A DNA stretch of 64,000 nt from Tetrapyrgos nigripes (taxonomy: Eukaryota > Basidiomycota > Agaricomycetes > Agaricales > Campanellaceae), in NCBI GenBank assembly GCA_013368315.1, contig JAACJM010000075.1, positions 62,001 to 126,000 on the forward strand. The letters run 5' to 3'. Under the pieces are notes generated by a model. That model was not told where the DNA came from. It saw only the letters and a program-made list of their open reading frames with translations, and did no database searches. Shown in pieces: positions 12,467 through 24,195 of this stretch. The translations under genes and the position numbers were made by a program. Each line of letters begins with the position of its first letter. The stretch's first letter is position 1.

Positions 12467-13300
12467 GAGATTTTTGTCAACGGGCCTGTAATTTTAGTTC
12501 AAATTTCTCAACCAAGTATGTATTGATATAACAACACCGTACTACGGAGACTAAGCGCAACTAAAAAGCAAGCAATCCGAGAGCAAACATAAAGACCGAA
12601 ACACACTATTGATACAGAGGAGGTGCGAGAACGACTGTCAATCGCTAAAGATATAGGCTGGTAGTAAGTAAGGTGTATAAGTTATTCTATGGCTCCAGAA
12701 GGAGTGGTCCCTGAGCCATGATCGTAGGGGGATGAATGGGTATTCGGTATCGATAATGCACATGGGGGAAAGGGGTCGCGGGGTCTCTGTCTAAGCAGGG
12801 AATGATAAAGAGGAGCGGCAGCGGCAGCCTACACCGCCAAGAAATCAGAAGGAGGGCTGGAAAGGGCGGGAAATCTAGAAATCACGAATGTCAAATGTAC
12901 ATTGGTAAAAGTTGGTGGACCATTGTAGACGGGCGAGTAGACCGCACAAGTTAGATTGAAGAATGGAAAGGATGGGATAGGATGGTGAGACGTGGGATGG
13001 ATAGGCACCAATGGGGAAGTCAGTGGTAGGTGGCGGCCGTGGCGGGTGATGAGGATGGGTGATATGGATAGTGGGTGTGAGGTGGGTGTAGAGATCAAAT
13101 CCAGAAAGAACCCATGGAAACCTTCTGGGAGTCGAGGATTTTTTGGCTCAGCGTCGGTGCCGCCGTTGCGAGTCTGACTTACAGCGACACGAGCGTTGGC
13201 GAGAGCGAGAGGTGTGTGTGGTGTGGTGTGGTGTGTCGAGCAGAAGGACAATGAGTATCGCAAGTATGGGATTAGCGGGATTATCGGGATTATCGGCAGT
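12467..13300. other. Intergenic stretch, no gene recognised
   Basis: Downstream of DUF6534 copy A and of the convergent small secreted gene. Overlapping open frames between 12.8 and 13.3 kb have no conserved motif and are probably read-through of the neighbouring gene's antisense. Confidence 0.4.
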
Positions 13301-13669
13301 TTAGATGCAATCCCATCGGCAAACAGGTTCGGGTTCCCTCTCCTCAACATCAACGGTAACGTTCTCGTGTTCGGCTTCGCGTGCGACAACCTGTAAGAAC
13401 GCGCGGGTATGTTAATAAAAGATGAAAGGATGTTGCAGAAAAGAAACAGCAACGAACCTCGGGAACAATCTCAGGAGCGGGTTCTCTAGGCAGGCGCAGA
13501 GCAGCGTGGACTGCGGCCTCAGGTGCGGGAATGGGGGATGCTGCCACGAAAGTGGACACTGAGAGACAGGAGGAGCCGAGTAGTTAGCAAAAAAGCTATT
13601 GCATAGATGTATGTAGTATGAACACTCACAGAAAGAGATAGCAAAGGCAACGACGAGTTTGTACTGCAT
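13301..13669 (-). CDS. Small secreted peptide precursor (76 aa)
   Basis: Three exons join perfectly: 13630-13669, 13458-13558 and 13301-13390 (minus strand). Introns are GTGAGT..CAG and GTTCGT..CAG. The product begins with a short signal peptide (MQYKLVVAFAISF), is Ala/Pro/Glu-rich in the middle, and ends VCRWDCI, with its only two cysteines three residues apart. Before the end there are acidic pro-like dipeptide runs (REAEHE, EREPEP) resembling Kex2/Ste13-type processing contexts, though no Lys-Arg pair is present. It could be a precursor of a short disulfide-ring peptide, or simply a small secreted protein. No homologue is named with confidence. Confidence 0.6.
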
Positions 13670-14333
13670 ATTTGCTGGTGTGTATACGTGTGTGTCTCGA
13701 GGAGGTAGCCTGGGTGAAGAGCGCAAGTAGAGGGAGGGGCAAAAGACAATAGCCTGAGAGCGGTCTAACGAAAAGACAATAAGCCCCAAGATTATATACT
13801 CCCGCTAGTCAACTCAAAAGACTCAAATTTACGAAGGCTGAAGGGGACTTCCAAAACGGGACGGTTGAAAGAAATGTCCAAAAACGGGAGAGCGTTTGAA
13901 GTAAAAAGTAACATAGTAACATTATGGACATCAGAACAGTGGGATTGCGTAAATTTCTAATGGCATTTGGCAGGTTCATGACAGCGCCAAAGCGCTCTGA
14001 GAAAATCGTTGGCTTGCAGACAAAGAGACTTCCTTTTTGGAAACAAAGTCACCTTTTGGGTCGGATGAGTGAGTCGGATGACGTCATCATGAGACGTTGG
14101 GTAGTAGCTTATCAGCGTTTTCGAATTCGACTAGAAGTCTTCGCATTCATATATCCTTCTTTGGACAGTTCTTTGAAGCCCAGTTTTCGCTCAGAGAACG
14201 TCCATCTTCTGAATAGCTTCTTGAACAATGTAAGCGGTCTCTTACCAGTATCGGCCTCAAGTAGACTAGATGAGGGTTATATTCGCCACTGAGGCCTAAG
14301 GGGGCAGGCCTACAATAGTCTACGGCGAGGCGA
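13670..14333. other. Promoter-side intergenic region
   Basis: Upstream of the small secreted gene. The open frame at 13924-14292 has no family signature and lacks plausible splice context, so I do not call it. Confidence 0.4.
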
Positions 14334-14807
14334 TGATACAGGTACGAGAGAAAGATGGATATGGACTACGTAAGCACGCGACGTTGACGCGACGAGTCTA
14401 ATATTCCAGAAGTTTCGTGGGAAGTAAATGATCTCACGAAGCTCAAATTTGAGGGCGAGGACGAGGTAGTTGAGTGTCTGGTAGAGGAAGCGCAAGGTGG
14501 AGGAGAAAAGGGACGGAGAAGAGACGGTCGTCGTGTGAGACCTCGGTATCTGGAGATTGACGATATGCCGGAGTCGACGGAGGAAAAGGTCTCTTCTGAT
14601 GAGTGTCGAGCGAGACTAGGACTTTTCATCCTTTCAGCTATTTTGGAAGTCTCTCGTAGTATCATTATATGTCTTCAAAACAACGAACTTGAGTACTTGT
14701 ATTCCTTTAGGCTTGCCTTAGACTGCAGCATAGCAATATCATTCTTAGTTGGTATTATCTTTGACTGCATAGAATGTACGCGAGACCCAGCTCAGAATCA
14801 TCTGTAA
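14334..14807 (+). CDS. Hypothetical acidic small protein (uncertain model)
   Basis: A possible first exon starting MIQVREKDGYGL ends at a GTAAGC donor near 14370. Splicing to the CCAG acceptor near 14411 keeps one frame through VSWEVNDLTKLKF, an acidic stretch, an Arg-rich patch, and RPRYLEIDDMPESTEEK, followed by two hydrophobic segments. Composition looks protein-like, but the 3' structure is unclear and no domain is recognised. It could also be a fragment of a longer gene. Confidence 0.3.
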
Positions 14808-14981
14808 GTTCACGCCGTTGCAAGAAGCAGAGATAGAATAGCGGCATTACCTGGTCAAAAATGTAGTCAGGATTTCAGCTCGAAAAATGACAGCATCGAA
14901 CCGGCAAGAGAGTGAATAGAAATTACACTAGTAGCCGTCGGTGCGTACTACATACTCCGTTTAAACGTAGGTAAATGACTT

Positions 14982-16253
14982 TCATTTGCTGAAAACCCTG
15001 TTGAGAAACTCGTACATCCTCTCCATCTTACACGACGGTTCCTTGTCATACGAATGATCGACGCCTTCAACCTCCTCATATTCATAGTCAACCGCCACTC
15101 CACCTTTCTTCAGCTCTTCCAAGGTGGCTGCGACATCTCTGGCTTGTTCAACCGGGACCTTTGTATCCGCAGTACCGTGTACGATGAAGGTTGGAGGTAG
15201 ATTGTATATTCCGGGTTCTTTCAAGAGACGTTTGAGACTGGGTGCGACAGAATAAGCCGTCTCTGGAATCCTAGTGTTTCCGAGCAGAAGCTCTGCTTCA
15301 ATGGCCCTGCAGTAACATGATAAGGTGAGTCAATAACTGGGCAATGACCTTTCCGATACTCACTCCTGCACCATATAATGATAAAACATCGCCCTTCGAC
15401 TATCTAAAGACGAATACGCCGTCCTACTCTCGGCGTCATCCGGATTAACAAACGGCTCAACTTCCTCCCTCTTGATTATCCTCCCCATATATCCCACGTA
15501 CGGCTCTTTCTTCACCTTCCAAAACTCATCCTGTAAATCCGTAATAGGGTAAATAGCCGCTATACCCTGGATCTTGGGAGGCCTCTCCACCCCAGATTCA
15601 TCAAATCCTATCCCCATTCCGCAAAGAAGGGATAGCCATCCACCTGCTGAAGATCCTGAAAGGACGATACGAGAGGTATCGGCTCGACCTTGAACTTTGG
15701 AGGCGAACTCAGGAGAATGGAGGAATGTCATGGCTGAGGCACAGTCTGAGAGGATGGCTGGGAATCGGAATTGAGGTGCAAGACGATAATCTGGGGATAC
15801 AATGCAGATGTTATGTTTTGACGGTGCATGGAGGTGGTGTGGGGATAGAGCTTGAAGTAGATGCGGCCGATGAGAGTAGTGCAGTGTCAGTAGTAGCTAC
15901 ATCCCGAGAAATGGAGGACGTACCTTTTCTGGTACCCTAGCCGTAAGGAGGAGATGTAATCAACACGAGGTCAGAGCGCTCTGCAGAACCAGAGCAAATG
16001 CCAAAGCCTGAGATTCAAAAAGACTGTACCTGAAGTAATCCCCCGCCTGTTACACCGTAAACCCCGAGTTAACACAATCAAAACACAATCGCCCCCCTAG
16101 CAAATTCGGAGATAACGCACCATGCCACCACAGTACTATGGGAGCTGGGTCCTCTTTCGTCGCCGACTCTGGCAGGTATACGTCCATATAAATATTGATA
16201 CCATCCACTTGCTTGAATAGAATCTCAATGGGTTTGGGCGTATCGGCACTCAT
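14982..16253 (-). CDS. Alpha/beta-hydrolase fold esterase/peptidase-like protein (324 aa)
   Basis: Five exons (16121-16253, 16030-16046, 15924-15936, 15364-15850, 14982-15306) join in frame; two of them are only 17 and 13 bases. The product shows the oxyanion motif HGGGLLQGTR (about residue 44), VSPDYRLAP (about 77), the nucleophile elbow GSSAGG (about 120), an Asp in HGTADTKVP (about 272) and a catalytic His in GVDHSYD (about 303). That is a complete Ser-Asp-His triad of the fold-3/lipase-like alpha/beta hydrolases common in fungi. No signal peptide is seen, so it is probably cytosolic. The substrate is unknown; an ester or lactone is likely. It lies 254 bp upstream of the stop of the 2OG oxygenase, on the same strand, so that gene precedes it in transcription order. 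Confidence 0.85.
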
Positions 16254-16507
16254 GCTATTCTGCTGTCAAACGGTCCTGAGAATGGGCTGTGAGTAAGTGG
16301 AAGTTTGAGACAAGGGCGGGAGTGGTTTATAAGCACTATGACCTCAATCGAGAGGTGGGCCACGGCGAAGTGCCGTACTATCAGCTGCCAGGGACAGATG
16401 ATAAGATTTGGAATTTGGAAATGACTTCAGACTCTGTTGGTGTCCATAAACGTCTATAAACAGATCCTTCCTACAAGTCCTGTATAGCCATGTGATGAGT
16501 TGTTTGT

Positions 16508-18248
16508 TCAAGGCTTCCCTACTTCGACCTCTGAGACGACCTGCGTTGGCTCCTCCGCGCCCATGTGTCCGCTCTCCTCTGAAACCAGGACCTGGCTAGT
16601 CTGTACAACGATCCCGACGCCAGATTTATATTGAAACACCGTAGGCTCGAATCCGGGTGCAAACTTGCTTTGAAAGTTGATCCAGCGTCCGGTGTGGGCC
16701 AATAAATGATGGGACTGCACGAGCGGTGCCATTTTGACATCGTTGTTGGCGACCAGGAAATAGAAGATCCCCACTCGAGGGGTACTACGCTGGTCTATAG
16801 GCTATGCTCGAGTTGAAAAGGCGTCTTAAGCTACTCATTGATTCACGAGCCACAGGGGCCTACTCACCGGCCGAACGACTCTGTATTGATAGACAAGTGA
16901 GTCAGTCCCATCAACTCGTGGGGTACGGAATAGGACCCGTACCTGTGCACTGTAGCTTTGAAGAATCCACCCGAGAAAATCTCTAAACCATCACCAACGT
17001 TGAGGATCTGAGACAAAAAAAAGTTAGACGATGACCTGAGGAAACCTCACTACCCACGTACAATTGCGTTCTCAACATGCTTCACGTATTTCCATTCACC
17101 ACGCTGGAAGATCTGGAAACCCATCCCTGATTGACTGTATATAAGAGAGAAGGTGTCTTTTGCTGTCTACTCATTAGATGGTCCTTCGCGAGTGTCGAAA
17201 TGAAACACACTAGTTTCCCCACTAAGCCATGTATGTTTGGCTTCTTGCTTCTCTTCTCCAATACGAGGAAAGCTAGACACCCATAAGTACACGACGCCAC
17301 ATGGGGAGTGTGGACATACTATTTGAGAAAAGCAACTGCCATGGCAGACACAGCGGTCAGAAATCGTGTATACCACAACATGACACAATAGCCTACCCTG
17401 GCTTTCAGCACCGAGCGAAAAGTCGTGGATGTTGACGAGTGTGTTGTCAGGTAAGTTTAGGCCAGTTTCGATGAGTCTGAAGAGCGAGCACCAAGCAGGT
17501 TTATCTTTCGAGACGTTGGTATGGGACATAGAACTTACCGAAGTAAAGGATAGGCTACGTCGTAATGATTGTGCCTGGCAAAAGCATCCAGTTCTGGAAA
17601 GAAGGGTCTCAGGATTTCAGGGTGCTCCGCTCGATAACCCACGCAGTGAACTATTAATGAAATGGTCAGTCTGTTTGCCTAGGAATTAGGCAAATGTTAG
17701 GCGCACGATTGTAGGTTTCCATTTCTTCATATGAGCCGTCTTCCATTTCCTAAAGGGATGTTCGTTTTTGGGTAAAGCCACAGTAGTCGGAAACATACAT
17801 AGTACTGGCGAAATCTGAAGCCATCCATAGCCCCAGACAGATATTTGCGGACGTCAGTAGAGTAGGCTTGCTTTTCTTCCATAGAAAGTTGGCTAAAAGG
17901 GACGTCTGCAATGTCATGGATGCGATCCATCTAGTCGGAAACGCGCATTAGCTGTATCCGGAGCAGTGTTGACCTGAGACGTACTTGAGAAACAGAGTAT
18001 CCATGGTCCACGATGTATACGGACCCGTAGTCTAGAAGACTCTCTACGAGCTGTTTTGCTAGCTTGGAATGACCTTCATTTTTGCTATACTCCCCCAAAT
18101 CGAGGATAGGAAGTTCCGCAAAGTCCACTGCAGGATATCAACGTCGGACGGTCAGAATAAGGAGAGGAAACGCACAGAGTTCTCCAGTTTCTGGGGTAGC
18201 TTTCCAACGAGCGACTACAGGTGGCAGCGAGCTGGTTTCAGCGGACAT
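16508..18248 (-). CDS. 2-oxoglutarate/Fe(II)-dependent oxygenase, IPNS-like (391 aa)
   Basis: Eleven exons can be joined without a stop: 18176-18248, 17985-18127, 17799-17930, 17707-17749, 17539-17650, 17397-17476, 17171-17318, 17062-17134, 16943-17007, 16868-16880 and 16508-16801. The N-terminal DIOX_N-like part reads LPILDLGEYS and VYIVDHGYS. The core then gives HFD (the probable HxD iron pair), VNVGDGLEIFSGG, the distal His in ATVHRVVRPP, and DQRSTPRVGIFYF, with Arg to hold 2-oxoglutarate. The HxD-to-His spacing (about 55 residues) is normal for the isopenicillin-N-synthase/flavone-synthase type. The residues before HFD (WLSGETSVF) replace the more usual WLxGHTD, which is unusual. It should hydroxylate or desaturate a small molecule; the substrate is unknown. 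Confidence 0.8.
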
Positions 18249-19382
18249 GGTAATGTCTCAGAGATGAGTTGGACAGAAGAAAAGTAGATGATCCCGCATG
18301 TGACGTCGATGAAGTACAAAAAACGGGTGATTTCCAAACCATGACAAAGTTTGATTATGCCCAGGTCGAAGAAAATGAAATCGAATAAACACGGACCGGG
18401 TCACCTACTGTCACCTATCGAAACCAGTTAGCGCTCGGCTATTAGCATCTTCGGTATCAACCGTAAAACTGTACAGCTTGCCTCGGTTCCTAAGAGTGAG
18501 TTGGATTGTTTCGGTGGTAGTTAGGCCGTTGGCTTCCGTCACTTGCGGTCAGCTCCGATTTTCCCGCCACAGGGTCTGTACGCTTGTCCAATGTTAGTAT
18601 GTACATAAATATGGTCGCTACATGTATGCAAACTCGAGGGTCAGAGTTCGTTGTCTGGAGTGTAAGCGATGGGTCAAAAAAAGTGTAAGTTCTTAGTTCT
18701 TTACCCAGCTGGTAATGCAGACTATAAGTAGTGAGCGCTCAAAAGCCCTTTAAAAATGTGTCTTGATAAAGACTCGTATACTGGGGCTTTCGAAAATGAA
18801 ATGTTCTTGGCATGGATCTACCACTATTTTACTGTGGCAGAGATCAAACTTACACTAAAATCCTAGATTAAGCGAGCGGCCGCCGAGGCGTAAAACTTGC
18901 ACTTACATTCTTGTGGTCATTCCTCAACAATGAAGTGCAGGAACGAGGTGTGTAGCTCAGGAACTCGATTCATGGACCCTGAAATTTGTGGTGATTTATG
19001 ACGTTCTTTTCTTCAACCAAGTATGCGGACAGGCTTCAAGTTGACGTTGCTATTGGAGTGGCTTGTCAGCGAGAGCCATCCTTCAGAGCTATGTAACCCG
19101 AAAATAGAATGGATAGTTCAAGCAAGGAAAATATCAAGTCTTTATGTTGGACATATGGTTAGGGTGATATTGGTTGGCTCTTCGAGGCATAGACAGTTCA
19201 AGAGTGGGTCCAACGTTGGTTGAGAGTGTGGTTTGGCTCTGATCTGAGCACTGGGTATATATTTATGACCGCGCAAGACAAACGCAAGCCTAAGTTTGAA
19301 GGCCAATGCCAAGCATGGCCAATGTCAGTAAATACATAGCCCGGAGCATGGAAGCGGAAAATGTGGCGATCATATTTATGTA
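18249..19382. other. Intergenic region, nothing recognised
   Basis: Between the oxygenase start and the pogo element. It should include the oxygenase promoter. I see no coding motif, tRNA or clear repeat. Confidence 0.5.
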
Positions 19383-21999
19383 CAGTTGAACATCTCACAT
19401 TGCATAGGATCCGTTTCGCCAAATTTTTATGCAAAGTGAGATTTATGCAGAGCCAGATCCGGACATTTTCGGACCGTAAGTCACGTGACATTAATTTAAC
19501 TACTTTTGAACGTAATGTAAAATACTTGTCTGCTGCGTCTTTGACCGGCGCAGCTTCGTTACACTACCACGAAACCTGAGCAATGCCCTCTCCAACTCCA
19601 TAGCTTCTTCAGCAACTTGAGGGTCATCTATGTGGCCTGTTTTACACTGTAACTCAAGCATCTGCAAGCCTGAGATGAGATCCTTGAGACTGACATCTGG
19701 CAGTGTCTCCTCATCTTCGTCGTCGTCATCCACTTCAATTATCTCTCCTCTTTTCACCTTTTCCTCGTAAGTCACCTTCTCAATGATCTTCTCCACTGCC
19801 TTCTCTCCAAATCTGTACTCAGACTCTCCAATCTCGTTCTCCTCCACAGGGTTAAGCATTTCTTCCATAGTCAACATTCTTCCATGGATACAGTTCCGTG
19901 CTCTGAGCTCCTGGACATGTTCCAAGAGCTCCTTCTCTGTGGCAGTGAGGTCTGAGGATACTGGGGCAGTTGAGGAAGCTGGAGCGGTATGACGAACAGT
20001 GGAATGATTTTTCAGGTGTGTTTCAATTTTCTCGAGAAGTGGAGTCAAGTCTGAGTCAGGTTCTGTTTCAGTGATCTCGTTGAGGGTTGGTAGCCACCTT
20101 GTTTCGTCATATGCGTCCTTGAAAACATCCAATAGTTGTTTTTCCGCATCCGGGCGGGTCATCGACGTAAGGAGGAATGCGCGCATGATGCCCCAAGCTT
20201 GTAGCTCCTTGTTACAGGTGGCGAGAGTGGCATTTTCGTTAGCTTCTATAGTCGTTTGCCTAGAGATAGCAGTGTCAGATGTTAAGAGTTTCTTTTGGAA
20301 TGACAACAACGAACCTTGCACCCTCTCCCGCCTGAACCCGAGTGATCCCTGACTTCCTCCAGTAGTTTCTCACTGTATCTGCAGTCACATACCCCCATGC
20401 TTTCTTTGCCATCGTCATAGCCTCCAACATGTTGATTGCATAAATATTTTGTTCATCTGCATTGTCCCGCTCAATAGCCCTCAGACAAAACAAACGCCGA
20501 AAGTGGGCCTTAAAGGCACGGATGATGCCTTGATCCATTGGCTGCACCCATGAAGTCAGGTTAGGGAGAAAGAAAGCAAGCTTGATGTTGCGAGGGACAT
20601 AGGATATTTCGTGGCCCTTGAAATTGTCGTGCCAGAAAATAATCTTTCTGTTCTGTCATATCATCTCCAAATCCAACTGCCTTATCCATTCCTCATACAG
20701 CTCCGAAGTCATCCATGCCGTCTTGTTGTTACGATAGTAAAAGCCACGCTCATTGGGCCCAACTCGTCCAAAACAACGAGGTTTGACTGCAGTCCCAATG
20801 TAGAAAAGCGGAAGCATATCACTCGCAGTCTCGTTGCATGCATACAAGAGTGTGATTCGCTTTTTGTCCTTCTTCTTCCCATGCATCTCCCGAGTGGCGA
20901 GGCCTCGATCAGGTGGAGCAGTCCAAAAGAAACTCGACTCATCACTGTTGAAGCGGTGTTCGGGAGGATAATCCTCATTCATGGCAGAGCAGCGTGCTTG
21001 TTCTGCTTCCGCCACTGCAGGATCAACGGAGGCGGACTCGCCATGTCTTCTAATCTGGCGGATGTTATAAGCCTTGCAAAAAGAGCCGATCCAGCCCCGA
21101 CCTGACAGCCTCTCCTCCTGAGGCACACCCAATCCCTCCTCAAATTCTGCCCTCTTCTCCTGAAGCATAGGACCCGAAACAGTCTCACACTTCTCGTCCT
21201 CTATGTGCCTAACCCACAGATATAAACAGCGCTCGACATCTGGCCTTTGGACTGCTCGCTCCTTCTTTGCTGAGAGTGCAGTGGGATTCATAGCGGCACG
21301 AGCACGAAGCTCATTCCTGTTCTTGCGTATGCGGCTAACAGTCGATTGGGATAAGATGAGAGCGCCGCCTTCATCCTGTGTTCGATTGGCAAAATAAAGA
21401 CTGACAGCATCTTGCCTAGCACCACGGTGCTTGTCGATATAATCAAGCACCTGGATTTTGTCATAAAGAGTGAGATGCTCCTTAGAAGGAGTAGCAATAG
21501 ATTTTGCAGTTGTTTGAGGTGTTTCCTTCTTCGGCTGACGAGAATGTCGATTTTGGTAGACAGTGGGATTAGGACGGGGACGGGGAACGTGTTTCTTCTG
21601 TTCTTTGGGCATTGAGGTGCTAGCAACAGTGGTCTAAGAGGTCGCCTTGAAAGTTGAAGCTCAAAACTTAAGATAAATTTTACCTGACTACATTGAGTAT
21701 GGTTATCAAAGTTAGTGCATTCGGTCGTGAGGGAAACTATGTGTGTCATGAGGAAAAGGAGCTCCAAAGCATGCTAAGACCAGACTGAAACTACCAAGAC
21801 CACGCTAAAACTACAAAATATTTCAGGGCTACTTAAGGGTCATGTATCTGACAATGCATATTTGACTGAAAATCCTTATGCATTATGCATTATGCAATAT
21901 TCCTGCTCATTTGGCGTGTAACCAAGTTGGTTTCGCCCAAATCCTATGCAAAGTCAGATTTATGCATTTAGGGGTGATGCAATGTGAGATGTTCAACTG
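19383..21999 (-). mobile_element. pogo/Tigger-like DNA transposon, 2617 bp, with TIRs and TA duplication
   Basis: Inverted terminal repeats of 23 bp begin CAGTTGAACATC at 19383 and end in the complement at 21999. TA flanks both (19381-19382 and 22000-22001). Just inside, both ends also carry a same-orientation motif (TTTCGCC..AAAT, TATGCAAAGT, AGATTTATGCA) at about 19411-19451 and 21930-21967. The interior holds one transposase gene on the minus strand. TIR start CAGT, TA target and DDE_1-type transposase all agree on the pogo branch of Tc1/mariner. Confidence 0.88.
19500..21612 (-). pseudogene. pogo-type DDE transposase with one in-frame stop
   Basis: The frame runs from 21612 with an N-terminal HTH region (LTLYDKIQVLDYIDKHRGARQDAV, LSQSTVSRIRKNR) and a CENP-B-like HTH (ERLSGRGWIGSFCKAYNI). 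The DDE_1 domain has first Asp in FNSDESSFFW, second in WHDNFKGH and third in QPMDQGIIRAFK. A single TGA (20656-20658) interrupts it just before the second Asp, and the same frame continues afterwards. An intron (GTTCGT..CTAG, 20260-20314) then joins to a C-terminal acidic tail ending HYVQK at 19500. Length without the stop is about 685 residues, normal to long for the family. Only this one lesion is visible, so inactivation is recent, or the TGA is a sequence error. Confidence 0.85.
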
Positions 22000-22001
22000 T
22001 A

Positions 22002-24195
22002 CTGACATTGGACAAACGTACGGACCCCTGTGGTGGGAAAACCGGAGTGACTGCGATAATGTAGGAACCGAGACAAGCTACATACTTCCAACATACTTCT
22101 TGGAGGGATTCCGAATAGCTAAGCCTGAGATCGAGATTCAGCGAAGAGCTTGTGGCTTTCTGATCATGTTTGCATCGAATTTTGTGCCTTGGTCAGTTTC
22201 TAGAATTCCTCGCTCGTCTTGCGCTCGTCTGATCTCCTTTCAGCCACTATACTCTCGTACAGCCAAATACTGTGTTCGAAGTCTTCGAGAAAACCCCTTT
22301 ATACGCGCCCGCTAAAAAGATGTCTCCCATTACTGTACTTATTTATGGTGTTCATTCTGTTAAAAAAAAAACAATTCCGAGTTTGAGAACTTTGCGATTT
22401 CCGACTTTCCGAGTTCGGACAGAGAATAATGCTGGCAATTAGCTCTTCAATGCTCCTGGACTTTTTAATATCTCTTTTAAATGCATCTATAGGGCAATTC
22501 GCTCTGTTAATCATCCAACAGGGAGTTTAGGGCGCTGGGAAGTAGGCGCGTCTCGCTTGACGCGTGACCACGTGCGCGACTTGTGGTGTAAAATGTCCTC
22601 ACGCCGTCACTTCGGCTTGGCTTTGGCTGCCACGTAACGTCTCTGGTCGTCGTCGCTCTTGCCTTTCTCCCTGGAAGACCGGAGACTCAATGTACCCCCT
22701 TGCAGGTCCTCAATGCGTTCATTGAAGTTCCAACAGTACTTATTCAAGTATTCCTTCGCTTCATCTTCGCTAGCAACAGCCTCTGACCGAATGAAAGGGG
22801 TGTGGGCCAGCGCTGAGGCGTGGCGAGTACGAGGCCACAGGGTTCACCACAGACTAGTAATTGATTTTTTTCTCATGTACAAACATATAGAAATACTGGC
22901 TTTGCAAGTCAAAAGAACCACTCACCGAAACTGCTCCCCCTATCAAAGGTACACCTTCCCTTCATCCAGGTCTCTTCTCTCCAACTTCTCACTCGTCAGA
23001 TGTTCTCCTCCAGACTCTCCATTCTCTGTCCCATCCCCATTGACTTATGACACTGTAGTAGAGCTCCCTGCTAAGCTCATGCTAAGCACCATTGGAATCC
23101 TGTTCCAGGAGAGTTAACCGCCATGGAATCACCCGAAGTCGCAGAAGTCGCAGAAAGACTGATGTTTGAAGCTTGTTGGTAATGCGAATGCTGCAAGGAG
23201 CAGATGAGACACGTTCAATGGAGAACCTGCATTGGAAGATCCAGGGCCAGCACTGGAGACAATGTTTTGAGTCGCGGAGGACAAGCAGAGAAGAGAGGCT
23301 GGTGACATAAAAGCGGAGTTGAATTGAAGTGGGCAGGAACACAGCGTTGACCTGACTGAGAAAGACGAGAATGATTATCGTCACGATGTGGTATTTAGAT
23401 GAATTGGCGATTGTGGCCGCAAAAACAAACGTATACATATATTTGCAATACCAGTATGAGCGGTCAGGGGGCAAGGGAAAAACCGGAGATAGAGGACCGG
23501 GAAAAAACGGGAACAATTCGTATAGCCACAAGCGGAAAATGGGTGTAAACTTTACCACTGTAAAGAACTCAGCCTCATTCTTCAGCCTCGTAATAGAAAG
23601 ACGCGAGGCATTTCTACCAGGATGGGAAGGGAGGAGAGACTGGCAGAGTTGCGAGAGTTATCGTGAGTAACAGTAACTGTAGTTTGGTTCTTTCTGTTCT
23701 CTTTGTTTCATTTTCTGTTTTCGTTTTATTTCACCATACATTTCAACTAGATGTTTATTAACTACCATCTGATGCCCTCTGAGCACCCGTTTCTCAAGCA
23801 AGTGAGAACTGAATGGCAGAGCGTACATATGGCGAAACTCGGAATTTATTTTTTTAACAGAATGAACACCATACTTACTTAGCATACCTCTCCCTGTATC
23901 TTGGTGTTTGCCATGCTCAGATGGATCTACAGCAGCTTAAGCGTATTGTGAGCTCGTCCTCCCTGGAAGTGGTTGATCCTGGGATGATGATGTACCTAGT
24001 ACAGACAGTAGCGACATCGGGTTGCCTCCCGGACCCCCGGCATATCAGTTCTTGGTCCCAGCCCGGGTAATACACTCCTCATCCTCATCCTCCTCGGGCC
24101 TTAAGCGCTTCAGCGCTCGTTCATGATACGAAGTCTTCGTCACCCTGCGATGCTGGCAGCCTGGTTCATGCTGAGACTATGTGGCTCACGAAATC
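22002..24195. other. Mostly intergenic; dispersed-repeat copy at 23525-23595
   Basis: Apart from the possible C-terminal gene fragment at 22607-22830, nothing coding is recognised. The minus-strand frame at 23082-23558 is hydrophobic and has no clear family. The dispersed repeat shared with 9299, 46682 and 50688 lies here. Confidence 0.45.
22607..22830 (-). pseudogene. C-terminal coding fragment of an unrecognised gene
   Basis: On the minus strand a frame reads HTPFIRSEAVASEDEAKEY, NKYCWNFNERIEDLQGG, then a basic tail ending VAAKAKPK and a stop at 22607-22609. The composition is clearly protein-like, and an AG acceptor lies at about 22822. I could not find convincing upstream exons, so it may be a fragment or the last exon of a gene whose 5' part I missed. 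Confidence 0.3.

Noticed and set aside
16519..16740. Alternative frame of the oxygenase last exon
   Set aside because: Only the other frame gives VGIFYFLVANNDVKMAP and joins the upstream exons in phase.
23082..23558. Hydrophobic minus-strand frame as a membrane or GPI-type protein
   Set aside because: No family block matches; one alternative frame looked like a GPI signal but lacks a supported start and introns.
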